Part shown: piece by piece, positions 34,110 through 46,070 of the stretch
Layout: each line of letters starts with the position of its first letter
How positions within the stretch are numbered: the stretch's first letter is position 1
Source: Papio anubis
Taxonomy: Eukaryota > Chordata > Mammalia > Primates > Cercopithecidae
Direction of reading: 5' to 3'
DNA: 64,000 nucleotides
NCBI RefSeq assembly: GCF_008728515.1
Contig: NC_044977.1
Location: 186,981,987 to 187,045,986 of the forward strand
The notes under the pieces: model-generated
Databases searched by the model: none
What the model was told of the DNA's origin: nothing
What the model saw: the letters and a program-made list of their open reading frames with translations, nothing else
Program-made: the position numbers and the translations under genes

Positions 34110-34262
34110 TAAACATTAACCATATAATATTTAATACAACAAGCTGTGTTAAAATTGAACATTGTGGTTCATTAAAAGACATTAAAGATGAGAACAATCT
34201 ATTGAAATGTTGGGAAAATATTTGCAATACACATGTCCTACTTATACTGAAAAACATATGAA
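34110..34262 (+). mobile_element. Old L1 ORF2, sense, piece 2
   Basis: Continues piece 1. TTCATTAAAAGACATTAAAG and TGGGAAAATATTTGCAATAC match the diverged ORF2 words. It is followed by an Alu. Confidence 0.65.
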
Positions 34263-34282
34263 TAAATAATAAAAGGGTATAA

Positions 34283-34539
34283 AACCCACTTATCCCAGCT
34301 GTTTGGAAGGCCGGGGCGTGTAGATCACCTGAGGTCAGAAGTTCGTGACCAGCCTGGCCAATATGGTGAGACCCTGTCTCTACTAAAAATATAAAAATTA
34401 GCTAGGCATGGTGGTGGGCACCTGTAATCCCAGCGACTAGGTAGGCTGAGGCAAGAGAATCACTTGAACTCAGGAGACGGAGGTTGCAGTGAGCTGAGAT
34501 CAGTCCATTACACCCTAGCCTGGGAAACAAGAGAGAAAC
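34283..34539 (+). mobile_element. Alu (S/J age), lacking its first bases
   Basis: ATCCCAGCTGTTTGGAAGGC through GTTGCAGTGAGCTGAGATCA to CAAGAGAGAAACTTCGAG. The GGCCGGGCGCGG start is missing. Its A-tail has become the long purine microsatellite that follows. Confidence 0.88.
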
Positions 34540-34543
34540 TTCG

Positions 34544-34640
<97 letters not shown>

Positions 34641-34771
34641 GGAAGGAAGGAAGGAAGGAAGGAAGGAAGGAAGGAAGGAAGGAAGGAAGGAAGGGGAAAG
34701 AAGGAAGGAAGGAAGGGGAAAGAAGGAAGGAAGGAAGAGGAAAGAAGGAAGGAAGGAAGGAAAAAAGAAAT
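34540..34771 (+). repeat. (GAAA)n-(GA)n-(GGAA)n compound microsatellite
   Basis: About 12 GAAA units give way to some 23 GA units, then about 14 uninterrupted GGAA units (34637-34694), then interrupted blocks with GGGGAAAG spacers. Frames of 107-160 codons on both strands across this tract are Arg-Lys-Glu or Leu-Ser-Phe repeats and are not genes. Growth from an Alu A-tail is the likely origin. Confidence 0.95.
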
Positions 34772-34796
34772 GAATGGGCAAAATAATAAACAGTGA

Positions 34797-35455
34797 CTTC
34801 TGAAAATAGGATATACAAATGCCCAATAAGCCTGTCAAAATGTCTTAAGTCCTTAGTTATCAGGAAAGTGCAAGTTAAAATCACAAAAAGCCATCACTAC
34901 CTTCCCTCTAGAATGTGTAACATTAAAAAAAAATCACATTGAATGTTATGCTGGATGTGGAGTAACTTGAACTCTATATACTTTCAGTGAAAATTTGAAT
35001 AGATACAACAACCTTGATAAAGATTTAGCAGTATTTACTAACCCGAATATATTATACTATATGACTTATTCATTCTATTTCTATGTGTAAACTCAATAGA
35101 AATGAGTGGCATATGCACTAAAGGTATGAGAATATGGATAGCAGCTTCATTCATGATACCCAAACTTGGAGACCAAATTGTGGCAAATTCATACAATGGA
35201 ATACTATTCATAAATGTAAAATACAGATTAGCTGCCATTCAACGGCAAACAGTCATAACATTGTAGACACATAAGAGTGCACCGTGTACAGATACACATA
35301 TGATTCTTTGTCTACAAAGTTCAAGTACCATCAAATCTAATATACGATGATAGAGGTCAGAAGACTGCTTATTTTAGGGGGTGGTGTTAACAGTAATTAA
35401 TAAGAATTTTCTGTTTTATTATATGCATATTATACTTCAATGTAAGAAAATTAAG
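34797..35455 (+). mobile_element. Old L1 ORF2 end and 3' UTR, sense, piece 3
   Basis: AAATGCCCAATAAGCC, CAAAAAGCCATCACTACC, a TACAATGGAATACTATTC block and the final GTAATTAATAAGAATTTTCTG-type 3' UTR finish the L1 begun at 31870. It is L1ME-like in age. Confidence 0.65.
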
Positions 35456-36385
35456 AAATAGATTTCATTTCAAAACATAAGAAAATTGAGTCCATTGTTA
35501 TATAGAAAGGTAAGAACATAACCTGGCAGGGTTTGTTTTTCAGTACAAGATTGGTTTAATTTTCAAAAATCAATGTTGTTTAACACATTAACAGAAAAAA
35601 GCAGAAAATATTATCTCAGTATGTATAGAATAAGGATTTGATAAAATTCAATCCCACCCAAAACTTAAAAAGAAAAGAGACATATGAAGCTAGGACTACC
35701 TGATAACTTCCTTAACTGCTTAACTAACCAAGTATTCATTAAAAAAAAAAAAAAGGTTACAGAAAGAAAACATATTTAATCATAAAACATTGAAAGTTTT
35801 CTCCCTGAATTAAAAAAAAGCAAAGATGCTTGATATCAGCACATCTGTTCAACAGTGTATAGAATATTATGTATAGAATATTATGTTTTTAAAAAAACCA
35901 CACACAAGAAAAAATACAAATATGTTTGGAAGGAAAAAAATAAAACTGGACAATATTATTAGACAACAGACTGTACACATTAAAAATTCAAAAGGATCTA
36001 CAGAAAAAATCAGAATCAGTAATTTTAACATTTTAATGGATAGAAATTGACATATAAAATTAATGACATTTTTTCTATAGCAGCAACCAGAAGAAAAAAA
36101 ATCTTTAAACTACCACCTGAAATAGAAAAAACCCTCAAACACCTATGAATAAATATTTTTAAAAATATGTAAAAGTTCTTTACAAGAAAAACTACCAAAA
36201 AATGTTGCAAGAAGTTTTTCAAAAAGTTAATAAAGGAAGAATCCACATTCAGAACTACAAAGACATCATTTCTCCCAAAACGTTTTACAGGTTCATTTCT
36301 AACCCAGTCAATATTCTAGCAGAGGTTTTTTTGTTTGTTTGTTTTGTTTTTTTAGGTTGTCAAATGGAGTCAAAATTTGTATAAA

Positions 36386-36672
36386 GGCCGGGTGTGGTGG
36401 CTCACATCTGTAATCCCAGCATTTTGGGAGGCTGAGGCGGGCAAATCACTAGGACAGGAGTTTGAGACCAGCCTGGCCCATATTGTGAAACCCCGTCTCT
36501 ACTAAAAATACAAAAATTAGCCTGCTGTGGTGGTACGTGCCTGTAGTCCCAGCTACTCAGGAGGCTGAGGCAGGAGAATCACTTGAACCCGTGAGGCAGA
36601 GGTTGCAGTGAGCCAAAATTGCGCCACTGCACTCCAGCCTGGGCAACAGGGCAAAAATCTGCATAAAAAAAA
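36386..36672 (+). mobile_element. AluS-type
   Basis: GGCCGGGTGTGGTGGCTCAC to GCCACTGCACTCCAGCCTGG with a short A-tail. Moderately diverged, complete dimer. Confidence 0.92.
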
Positions 36673-37383
36673 AAATTATATAACAATTTCAAGGGGAAAC
36701 ATGATCTCCAAGAAGAAAAAAGGTGAACTATTTACATTCCCACACATCAAATCTTACTGTAAAACTAGCAATAATTTAGACTATGTAGTATTTATGGAAG
36801 AACAGATAAAAATGTGATGGAATAAGAGTTCTGAAAGAGGCCCACTCATGGAGACTTGATTTATAATGTTAGAAAATGACATTGAAGAGCAATGAGATGA
36901 AGGCAACCTTTTTCATATATGATGCTGTCAGTGGTATACCCACATAAAGACAAAAATAAATCTAATCCTGCTTTTTTATATCTCATCCTTAAATGCATTC
37001 ACACTAGACTGTAGATCTAAAAAAAAAATGAGAGAATATATTTATGCCCTTACAACAGATAGATTTCTTAAATTGCACACAAAAAACACTAACCATAATG
37101 GAAAACAATGATAATTCAGACATGTCAAAATAAAGACAGTAAATTCATCAAAAGACACTCTTAAGGTAAAATAATAGATTATAATACAAACAAGCACCAA
37201 AGACTCCCCTATATACTATGTAAATATCTTCATCAAATCAGTATAAAAATGTGGACAACTGAACAGAAAAATGAAAAAAAGATTTTAAAGGTACTTCGCA
37301 CAAGAGAATATCCAAATGCCCAATAAATAGATAAGATTTTAAACACTATAAATGATTGAGAAAATGTACATTAAAGCAAAATG

Positions 37384-37432
37384 TGACACACACACACACA
37401 AACACACACACACATACACTCACTCTCTCTCA
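37384..37432. repeat. (CA)n microsatellite with CT tail
   Basis: GACACACACACACACAAACA-type run followed by TCACTCTCTCTCACC, within old L1 sequence. Confidence 0.88.
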
Positions 37433-37480
37433 CCAAAAGTGTTAAAATTAAAAAGACAGATGGTACTCTTTCTTGTCCAA

Positions 37481-37719
37481 AATGTATTTAAATGGTAATT
37501 TCCAGACACTGATGAGAATCTTAATTGTTACAAACACTTTGCAAAACTGTTTTGTAGTATTTATAATCCTTTGGATTCAGTTTCCCATTGCTTCACAGGT
37601 GGCTCAGGTGTGCTAACTCACTCTTAATTCCAGGTCTGTAGACATGCAGTAGCAGAGCTGCAGGGCGCTCAGGAGATGACAGCTGAGAATCACTGAGGCC
37701 AAAAAGAGGAAAAATTAAA
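37481..37719. other. Unassigned, no feature seen
   Basis: Short stretch between L1 pieces of opposite orientation. It includes CAGAGCTGCAGGGCGCTCAG near 37654. No family is recognised. Confidence 0.45.
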
Positions 37720-38115
37720 TTAACTCAAGCTATTATATTCATCACCTCACTTACTTATTTTTCAGGGTGACAACTTGAAATTTACCCTTAGCTATTTTGA
37801 AATACACGATGCATTATTGTCGACTCTAGTCACCCTGCTGTGCAATAGATCTCAAAAACATATTTCTCTTAGCTGAAATTTTGTACCCTTTCATCAACAA
37901 CGCCCCATTCCCTTCTCCTCTGCACCCTCTCAACCCCTATCTCTGGTAACTGCCTTTCTACTCTCTACTTTTTTTAGTTCAACTTTTTTTAGATGCCACA
38001 TATAAATAAAATATGTGATACTTGTCTTTCTGTTCTTGGCTTATTTCACTTAGAATAATATCTTCCAGGTTCATCCATGTCATTGCAAATGACAGAATTC
38101 CCTTTTTTATGGCTG
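37720..38115 (-). mobile_element. L1 3' end, antisense, old
   Basis: TTGTCGACTCTAGTCACCCT, then a CCTCTCAACCCCTATCTCTG block, then TTCATCCATGTCATTGCAAA and GGCTGAAGAGTATCCCATA follow the L1ME/L1MA 3' UTR-ORF2 boundary in reverse. Confidence 0.82.
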
Positions 38116-38705
38116 AAGAGTATCCCATATTCATTCTTTCCAGAACATCCTGCCAAGTCACTGCCAAATATCATTGCATATTTTTACCTCAGGCCTCTTC
38201 CCACTTAAAGGTAAATAATCAAGTTCATAACTCACAACTTTGTCTACTGAGTTTTAATTTTGTTTTTCTTCAAGGGCCTATGTTATAAAAGCAATCAATC
38301 TATAAAACCAGCAGAAATATTTTCTTTCCATGAGTCTGCTATAGGGAATATTCAATGAGGCCACAGAAGTAAAGTTGAGCGAGTGGCATCAGGCAACAGA
38401 AATAAGTGACTTGGGAACCTGGGCTCTCTGTACATACTCAGGCCTAATTTTCATGCATTATTTCCCTTCTACAACATGTTGTTGATGCACTCACCTGACC
38501 TTATAACATGATGCATCTTAAATTAGATTACTCACTATTAGCAATTCTGTTTCCAGAATCTGTGGCTTAGTTTGGAAGGGGCTTGGCAACATGTCAAGAG
38601 ATAGTCTTCAAATGACAAGTAGTTCTCTGCTTTAGAAGGTATGGCTTGTTTCAGAAACTCAGAGTTTGTACTACAATTTCCTATAGGGCCTTTTTAGAGC
38701 TTCAA
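38116..38705. other. Unassigned, no feature seen
   Basis: No recognisable gene or repeat. Confidence 0.45.
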
Positions 38706-39215
38706 TATACATCTTTCAAAACATTTTTTATTTCAATAATTTTGGGGGAACAGGTGGTTTTGGGTTATATGGATAAGTTCTTTGGTGGTGATTTCTGAAA
38801 TTTTTGTGCACCCATCACACCAGCAGTATACCCTGTACCCAATATGTAGTCTTTTATCACTCACCCTCAACCCATCCTTGCCCCCAAGTCCTCAGGGTCC
38901 CTTCTGTCATTCTTATGCCTTTGCATCCTCATAGCTAGCTCCCACTTATAAGCAAGGACATATGATATTTGGTTTTCCATTCCTCAATTACTTCATTTAG
39001 AATAATGGCCTCTAACTCTATCCAAGTTGCTGCAAAGGCCGTTATTTCATTCTGTTTTATGGCTGAGTAGTATTCCATGGTGTAAATATACTACTTTTTT
39101 TTTTTAATTCACTCATTGGTTGATGGGCATTTAGGTTGGTTCCATATTTTTGCAGTTGTGAATTCTGCTTCTATAAATGTGTGTGCAAGTGTCTTTGTCA
39201 TATAAGGACTTCTTT
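38706..39215 (-). mobile_element. L1 3' end, antisense
   Basis: GGGGGAACAGGTGGTTTTGG, then CCCACTTATAAGCAAGGACA, then GGCTGAGTAGTATTCCATGG and GTTGATGGGCATTTAGGTTG. It is an L1MA/PB-age truncated copy. Confidence 0.88.
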
Positions 39216-39494
39216 ATTTAGTATGATGGGGTATGCTGAGGCATATGGCCCAATTGAAGGAGCGATTTGAATTATGGCCTGATAACTTCTAATACCACCA
39301 CCTTGGAGACAAGGATTTCAACATATGAATTTAGGGTGGACATAAACATTCATACCATAGCATGCTGTCTCCAGAATCCAAATAAATTTGTCCCAAATGG
39401 ATATTCCAACTGACTCCAGGCCACTGGACCCCTAAATACTTCCTGATGTAGTTGACCTTTGAATATTTATGCAGTTATCTCTTACCTCTTAGCT
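39216..39494. other. Possible LTR remnant, unassigned
   Basis: CAAGGATTTCAACATATGAA followed by GTGGACATAAACATTCATACCATAGCA is a phrase I associate with old LTR-type repeats, but I cannot name the family. Confidence 0.3.
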
Positions 39495-39580
39495 ATTTTT
39501 ATATACATATATGACATATATGATATATATATATCATATGATATATCATGTATGGTATATATCATATTATATTTATATAG
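39495..39580. repeat. AT-rich palindromic low-complexity tract
   Basis: Nested inverted words such as GATATATATATATC and ATGATATATCAT make near-perfect hairpins. No gene is encoded. Frames on both strands read I-Y-D-I/Y-D-I-Y repeats. Confidence 0.8.
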
Positions 39581-42500
39581 TACTAAGGCACCTAGGGTAT
39601 TTGCCAAAAGTTTGATTAAGCTATCAGCTATCATTAATGTAGTGGTACAGCATGATATTATGTAAAAGTCAAGATAACCAAAGTCTTGCAGACTATAGCA
39701 TAACAAAGAACAGGAATTAATTTAGACATTGGAGGAAACAACGAATGTATAATCTTTTCTTCCCACAGAAACATGATTTGATAGGCCTTGATAAAAATGG
39801 ATTCTCCAGATCATTAGTCACATATAAATTGCCAGACATTTTGTTGATCTATTTCAGTAAACAAACTGTATTTACCAGAGAAGCCACATTTGAGGCTGCC
39901 AGTTGTTTGAGTTTTTATTAGTCTACCATGATTTGCCAGATGCAACTGTTTTTTGTAGGAGCCAAACAGAAGTAACTGAAATGGGTATATGATGAGGACT
40001 CTGACGTCTGTATCTTCTAAGTTTTTGTTGGTGGCATTAATCTCTTCAGTTATTCCCGGGATACAGTATTGCTCCTGTTTCACTGTCTTGGCTTGGGATA
40101 TATGGGGTTGGGGGAACAAGTTTTAGAGACTTTCGCTTGACCATTTTTACTATAATGGTTCTTACTACACAGGTCAAGGAACCTGAAGGAAGCAAGGGAG
40201 TAGGCTATGCAGAATCTCTTAGTGTATTTTATTTGTAGATTCTAATCATCATTCTACACCCCCACCTTCTTTCCCTCCCATTCGTGCATTGTTCCCAGGG
40301 CTTGGAGGCACTCCAAGCACAATGAAATAATGAAAAGACCACCACCACCCATCCCAGTTTAACTCTCTTATTCACCACCATGCCTGCCATCTCCTTCCCT
40401 TCCTGCCTCCCGTCTTCCCACTATTCAAATTTAGTTCTAACACAAAGTAAACTTTGGCACTGGTCATCAGCAACCTTTCTTCCTCATCCCTGCCCTCCCC
40501 ATTTTACCAGTGCTCCTCCTTCACGCCAACCTCTCCCAGTGCTTAGAGGCTTGTGAGAGGAGATTAAACTAATCCCATCCATGGACAAGCTCACTAAGCA
40601 GTTCCTGAGTAAAGTCCAAAATTCCTGCCAAGCAATAGAGCCAGGGGTGGAGGGAGAATTAATGTAACAATCAGCACATTATAGAAATAACTTTTCCATG
40701 AAAATTCTTTCCCTTTCAATAATCCCAGACAAAGTCAGGAGAAAGTATGAAGCATGGAGTGTATGTGGGGAGTGGGAATATAAAGACAATTTGTTTTACT
40801 TTTCTTTTTCTTATTAAACATAAATTAAACAACTAGGTATGTTGGCACCACCACACTGTTTTTGGAAAAGTAATTTAACATACCCCCTTTCTTCATAAAA
40901 AGGGAATGAGTATGTAAATAGCCAAAATTTAAGTGGTTTTGGATTAGTTCATTTGCTAATTAATACTTAAGAAAGTAGCATGAGAACTACTGGACAGGCG
41001 TAAAGCAATTTGGGAGCGTTTTGCCAGCAGCATATTGATACCCATATCTGTAGCTCCAGTTCTGAGACAAGTCATCACTCCATCTGCGGAGAGCATAACA
41101 GCAGGTTTCTCACTGTTCTGACTCCACTACCTTGGCTCGTTGTTCCAGCGTACATGAATCTCTCCGAAATAGAAGCTGGGGAAAATAATCTGATAGGCAA
41201 CATTTAAATCAGTACCTTGAATCCCTTCAGCTTTCCCCACGTTAGGACTCTATTTTTATTTTTATATTTTTTCAAGGAACTACTGTGAAATGAATTCGAG
41301 TCTCAAAAGCTGAGGTAGGCAGAGGCAGTCATTGCCAGTGGCTGTGTAGGGGGTAAGAAATTTCTATTCAAATAATGGTGAATGCAACTGGTGGTGTTAA
41401 AAAAAAAAAGTGTGAGGGGTTCAGAGCAAAGTTTAGCCTCAAGGGTAAACTCCATGGTTCTTGGCATTCATTATGCCCAAGAATTCCATGTTAAAACAAA
41501 ATGGAAGAGTTAAAAATAAACAAACAAAAAGAGCTCCAAGGACACTGAAAGGCTGAAGCCATTTTGAGGGTAAAACCAATAGAAGTATCAGATGGTACTT
41601 TCTAGAACAAGTAAGAGAAGGTCTTAACTCACTCTGCTAGCCCTTAAGAAAAAGTGCTTCTAACAGTCCCACTCTCTCCACCCCTGAAAAACAGAGAATT
41701 GCATTTAGAAAGGCATTTAGACCACAGTTATGCAATGTCAGACTGCCCAATGCTGGCAATGAATCATTTCCAAATACTCTCATGGTTTCCTGAGAAACTT
41801 TAGAAAGAAAATATCCAAACACTTCATTTGATTTTCAATTTATTATATATACGTTTCTGGTCAGCCAGCCTTGAAAAAGTCAGGCCCTGGTGAATCCTTG
41901 TTGTGTCTTGGTTATACATAGGAAAAAAAAATAAAAACCATTACAATTTCAACAAATGTTTACTGGACACCTATCTTTGGGAAATCACTGTCTTTGAGAA
42001 AAGATCTCTGAACCCAGGACGTACAGATATGCAAATACTCCTGTATTATAGTTGTTTTTATAGTTACATTTTTAAACATCAAATGTATACAAAATATTCT
42101 TCTACTTTGAATAGAGGTAGTATGAGGGTAAATGATATACTATATGGATTATTTCAGGCATATTTCATATAATCAATGGGAGGAATAATTTGATATTTTT
42201 GTACAATATTCTTATATTACAGTTGTGAAATTCTAAGTATTGTCAGCCACACAAATTTGCCTGGAACAATGCAATTCATGACGTACTTTGACATGTACTG
42301 TCTTTATTGATTTTTACAACAATTTCTGGAATACAAAGAACATGAAATAACTATTGATGAGAACACCAATGAATATAACAGAGCATTTTTTCTAGGTCCT
42401 GTGATCTGATTACAACCTGCTGAGTGACAACTAAGAGAGGACTCATTAGCTGGCTCTAATCCAACTGATATGTCCCTCCTAGCAGACAGCATCTTCAGCT

Positions 42501-42644
42501 TAACTTCGGGTGCTCTGCAGGGAGGATAAAGGGAAGCCTCAGGGAAATACTCTCCTTAGGTATATTCTTTATTTCAAATAATGCTGCTAGTTTAATCATC
42601 TCTTTTAGTCTCTCTCTCCCTTGTTACCTTCCTTTCTTTCAGAA
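39581..42644. other. Unassigned, repeat-poor stretch
   Basis: About 3 kb in which I recognise no Alu, L1 or LTR. A C-rich, T-rich section at 40255-40545 stands out in composition. The longest frame (101 codons, minus, 40119-39814) has no domain. No CpG clustering is seen. It may be unique intergenic or intronic DNA. Confidence 0.45.
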
Positions 42645-43800
42645 ATATTTATTTTAACTCATATGATGAACCAGCCTGAGGATATAGCACTGAACACAGC
42701 AAAGTTCCTCCTTGATAGAATGTATAAACTCATACAATAAGCCAATAAACTGATAAAAGCATAATGTAATAGGTAGTGACAAATATTGTGGAGACAAATT
42801 AACATAAAGGAGCAAGGAAGGGATAGAATTATAACATTTTAGAGTGGTCAGAAGAGGCTCCTCTAATGAGGTGACATTTGAGCGGAAACCCAGTAGAAGC
42901 AAAAGGCAAGAAATTATGCTGATGCTTAAACAAGAAATTTCAGACAGATGGAGCAGGTGCATACCAAGAAGTAAAAGCACGTTTCCTGTTTTTGAGGAAC
43001 AGGAGGGAGCCACTGTGGCTGGAGGGGAGTCAGAAGCAGGTCGGGGGCATGGGGACATGTGGGTGTAAAGGCACAAGTGCAAAGAGCTTGGGTCACAGAA
43101 GGCATTGTATGGCTTTGTAAAGACTTTGGCTTTCACTCTGAATGAGATGGTGAACCGCTGGAGGATTTTGCACAAAGGAGAGATGTGATCTGATTTATTC
43201 GTTCAAGGATCTCTAGGGCTGCTGGTTGAAAACAATCCGTAGGTGGCGAGAGTGGAAGCACCTTGCCAAGTGGCTACTGCAATGCTCCAGATGGGAGATC
43301 ATGGTGACTTCAACAAGGAGAGTAGTGGTAGAGATGGTTAGAAAGTGTTTAGATTTTGGATATATATTAAGCTGAACCATTTGAAATGAATGTTTTTATA
43401 GGTTAAAAATGGTCATAGATTGGCAATTTCATATGGTTCCACATAATACTTGAAGGTAATGCCAAAATATCTTGTGATGGATTGGACTTACTGTGTAAGA
43501 AACAGAAACACCTCAAGGTTAACTGCAAGGTTTTTGAGCTGAGCTCAAAGGAACTGCGAGGTGTTCGAACTGAGCTCAAATGGAAGAATCTCTGAGATGG
43601 AAAGGGATGGTGGAGAATGGGTTTATAAAGGATAACCAGCAAGTTATCTTTAACATATCAATTGAAAATATCAAGTGGGCAGTTAGATAAATGATTCTAG
43701 AGCTTGGAGATTTGTCTGAGTCGGGTATATAAATTTAAGAGTATACTATATAGTCATTTCAAAGCCATGAGATAGATCAACAGAGAGATAGCATGAGATT
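42645..43800 (+). repeat. Ancient mammalian interspersed repeat, family not named
   Basis: A long run of phrases shared with a widespread old repeat I recall but cannot name: GAGGTGACATTTGAGCGGAA, then CCACTGTGGCTGGAGGGGAG, then GAGATGTGATCTGATTTATT and GACTTTGGCTTTCACTCTGAATGAGATGG. A second, smaller copy in the same orientation flanks the MLT2 LTR at 45.5-46.2 kb. Overlapping frames (173 codons minus, 74 codons plus) are not genes. Confidence 0.5.
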
Positions 43801-43854
43801 GCCTATCTCATGAGTGTACATAAAGAAGATTATCATTAGGAAGACTAATCTCTA

Positions 43855-44022
43855 AGATTCTGGTTCCAGATCCACCTATGCCACTTACTATTTGTGCTTC
43901 AGAAGATCCTTAAATGTTTGTGTAGCTCAATTTCCACCTCTGTAAAATGGGTATAAGGATATTAGCCCTCACATCATAGGGTCAGTGTGAGAATTAAATG
44001 AGTTAATATGTTTAAAGTACTG
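43855..44022 (+). repeat. MIR SINE
   Basis: ATGCCACTTACTATTTGTGC, then TCTGTAAAATGGGTATAAGG, then GTGAGAATTAAATGAGTTAA give the forward MIR core and tail. Confidence 0.88.
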
Positions 44023-44023
44023 C

Positions 44024-44405
44024 TACTGTTTGAATATATGTGTCCTTCTAAAATTCATATGTTGAAGTTTAAACCCAATGTGAAAGTGTGATGAAGTGGG
44101 GGACTTTAAGAGGTGATTAAATCCTGAGGGCAGAATCTTCATGAATGGGATTATTAATTTTATAAAATGAAGCAGGCTAGCCCCTTTTGCCCTTATTCTC
44201 TTTTTCCTTTGCACCACGTGAGGACATGGTGTTCATCCCTTCTGTCATGAGAGGATGCAGCAGGAAGACTCTCACAAGACATCAAATTCCCCTACACGTT
44301 GAACTTGGACTTCCAGCCTGTAGAATTATTAAAAGAAATTTCTCTTCTTTGCAAATTACCTGGTCTCAGGTATTTTGTTATGGCAGCAAGAATGGACTAA
44401 GGCAA
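44024..44405 (+). mobile_element. MaLR-type solo LTR (MLT1-like)
   Basis: It starts TGTTTGAATATATGTGTCC, then AAAATTCATATGTTGAAG, GAATGGGATTATTAAT and GGACTTCCAGCCTGTAGAA, and ends TTTTGTTATGGCAGCAAGAATGGACTAAGGCA. No internal sequence or partner LTR is seen. Confidence 0.7.
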
Positions 44406-44884
44406 TTATTTAGAATAGTGCCTGAAGTCTAAGTGCTAGGTAGTTATTATTTTTTACATTATATCCGTAGCATCTAAGAGATGGACAAAGCTATGTCAGG
44501 TGATTCAAGACTAATGCTATGTTAAAATAAAAAACTATAAGACACTTCACCTTTAACCATAACATATAGCATTTTTATAAGAGATAAATCACAAGTCTCG
44601 ATTCATTTCCATAGTTCTTATAGTTAGAAGAATCAATAGCAATATGATGGTTTTCCATCCCAGCTTTGAGGGCTCTGAGTCTCTGTCTGTTTCTATGCCT
44701 CCATGGTGTTATTTTACAGTAAAGCCAGAAGAGAATCTACCACATCATACTCACCAGATGCCAATTTAAACCAAAAACTTATGTGATATTGTGGAGATCA
44801 AAAAAACATCATTTATTAAGCTTCTGCTCTCTGTAGGAAACTGTGATAAATAGGTAGTATTACGAAGATAAACATGATCCCAGT
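44406..44884. other. Unassigned, no feature seen
   Basis: No recognisable repeat or gene lies between the LTR and the MIR. Confidence 0.45.
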
Positions 44885-45120
44885 GTAGTATGGTGATATT
44901 GAGAAAATACCTTTTAGTCAAACAGAACTGTAACTGAGTCCTGGCTTCATCAGTGACTCCTTGCCATGGGGAAATAAGCTTAACATGCCTGAGCCTCAGA
45001 TTTCTCATCTGCAAAATAGCAATAATAATTGTAGTTCATAATGCAGTTGTCATATTACATTAAATAATGCCTGTGAAACTTTCGATATGGTGGCTAGCAC
45101 ATTGTAGTTACTCAGTACAA
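44885..45120 (+). repeat. MIR SINE, near complete
   Basis: TCCTGGCTTCATCAGTGACT, then TGAGCCTCAGATTTCTCATC and GCAAAATAGCAATAATAATT, then GTGGCTAGCACATTGTAGTT. Confidence 0.82.
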
Positions 45121-45205
45121 GTTTGCTTTAACAGGATAAAAAAGAAAGTGCCACAAAAGCAAAATACTGTTCAGACTTTGTTACAAGTTATTAATGAAAA
45201 AATAC

Positions 45206-45240
<35 letters not shown>
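45206..45240. repeat. (GT)n microsatellite
   Basis: About 16 GT units followed by ACACACAC, so the tract can fold back on itself. Confidence 0.93.
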
Positions 45241-45241
<1 letters not shown>

Positions 45242-45469
45242 ACACACCAGAGGAGTATAAGAGAGAAAGACATGTTTTTTCCCAGGAGTTTTCAAAGATA
45301 AAGTGGGCTCCAAATAAAGATAGAACTATGTAGTTTATTGTAACAGAGATAGCATCAGCAATGAGAAATAATTCTCAGGGTGTTTAACGGTGAAATATAT
45401 ATATATTTTGGCCAAAGTGAAAAACGTTTGTGGGTGAGAATATAGTGAGATATAACATTGGAACATGAT

Positions 45470-45533
45470 TGATTAGAAACAACTTTAATGGGTATTATTA
45501 GTTCTAATAAAGATTTTGGACTTTATACCTGTA
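45470..45533 (+). repeat. Ancient repeat (same family as 42645), left flank of MLT2
   Basis: TAAAGATTTTGGACTTTATACC corresponds to GACTTTGGCTTTCACTC of the larger copy. The rest follows the LTR at 46071. Confidence 0.35.
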
Positions 45534-46070
45534 TTAGGGTTTGCCAAAGAAACAAACAATAAGATGTATATATTCAGAGATTTATTATAAGGACTTGGCT
45601 TAATCAAATATGGAGACTGACAAATCCCAAGATCTGCAACGAGTCAGCAAGCTAAGTATTCAGAACTGATGATGTATTCTAGTTCAAGTGTGAAGGCCTG
45701 AGAATCAGGAGACCCTATAATGTAGTTCTAGTCCGAATGCCAGCAGGATTAACACCCAGGAAAAATCAATTCATTGGATAGAGTCCAAAGGCAGGAAAAA
45801 CCCAATGTCCTGGTTCAAAGGCACTCAAGCAAGGGGAATTTTCTCTTACTTAGTGAAGAGTCAGTCTATTTGTTCTATTCGGGGCTCCAACTGACTGGAT
45901 GAGGCCTATTCATATTAGGGAGGGCAATCTGCTTTAATTAGTCTATTGACTTAAATATAAAGCTCATTCAAAATCACCCTCAGAAAAACACTCAGAATGA
46001 TGGTTGACAAAATATCTGGGCGTGCCATGGCCTAGACAAATTGATGTATAACCTTAACCATCACAGTACC
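45534..46070 (+). mobile_element. MLT2-type (ERVL) solo LTR
   Basis: It starts TGTATTAGGGTTTGCCAAAG, then GAGATTTATTATAAGGACTT, CCAACTGACTGGATGAGGCC and GGGAGGGCAATCTGCTTTAA, and ends TAACCTTAACCATCACA. These are landmarks of LTRs that flank ERVL proviruses. It is a solo LTR inserted into an older repeat. Confidence 0.85.

Larger units (their letters stand above)
35470..37480 (+). mobile_element. Second old L1 ORF2 segment, sense, split by Alu
   Basis: The RT region is readable in diverged form (CAAAAATCAATGTTGTTTAA and TTGATAAAATTCAATCCCAC near 35560-35655), then later ORF2 words at 36700-37330 (CAAGAGAATATCCAAATGCCC). The order restarts relative to the piece ending at 35455, so this is a separate or duplicated insertion. 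An Alu interrupts it at 36386-36672. Confidence 0.6.

Noticed and set aside
34402..34884. Frames of 107-160 codons rich in Leu-Ser-Phe or Arg-Lys-Glu
   Set aside because: They translate the (GAAA)/(GA)/(GGAA) microsatellite on either strand. Period and composition follow the repeat.
42654..43175. 173-codon minus-strand frame with a possible hydrophobic segment
   Set aside because: It lies antisense to an ancient interspersed repeat recognisable on the plus strand. Hydrophobic Leu/Ser content follows base composition.
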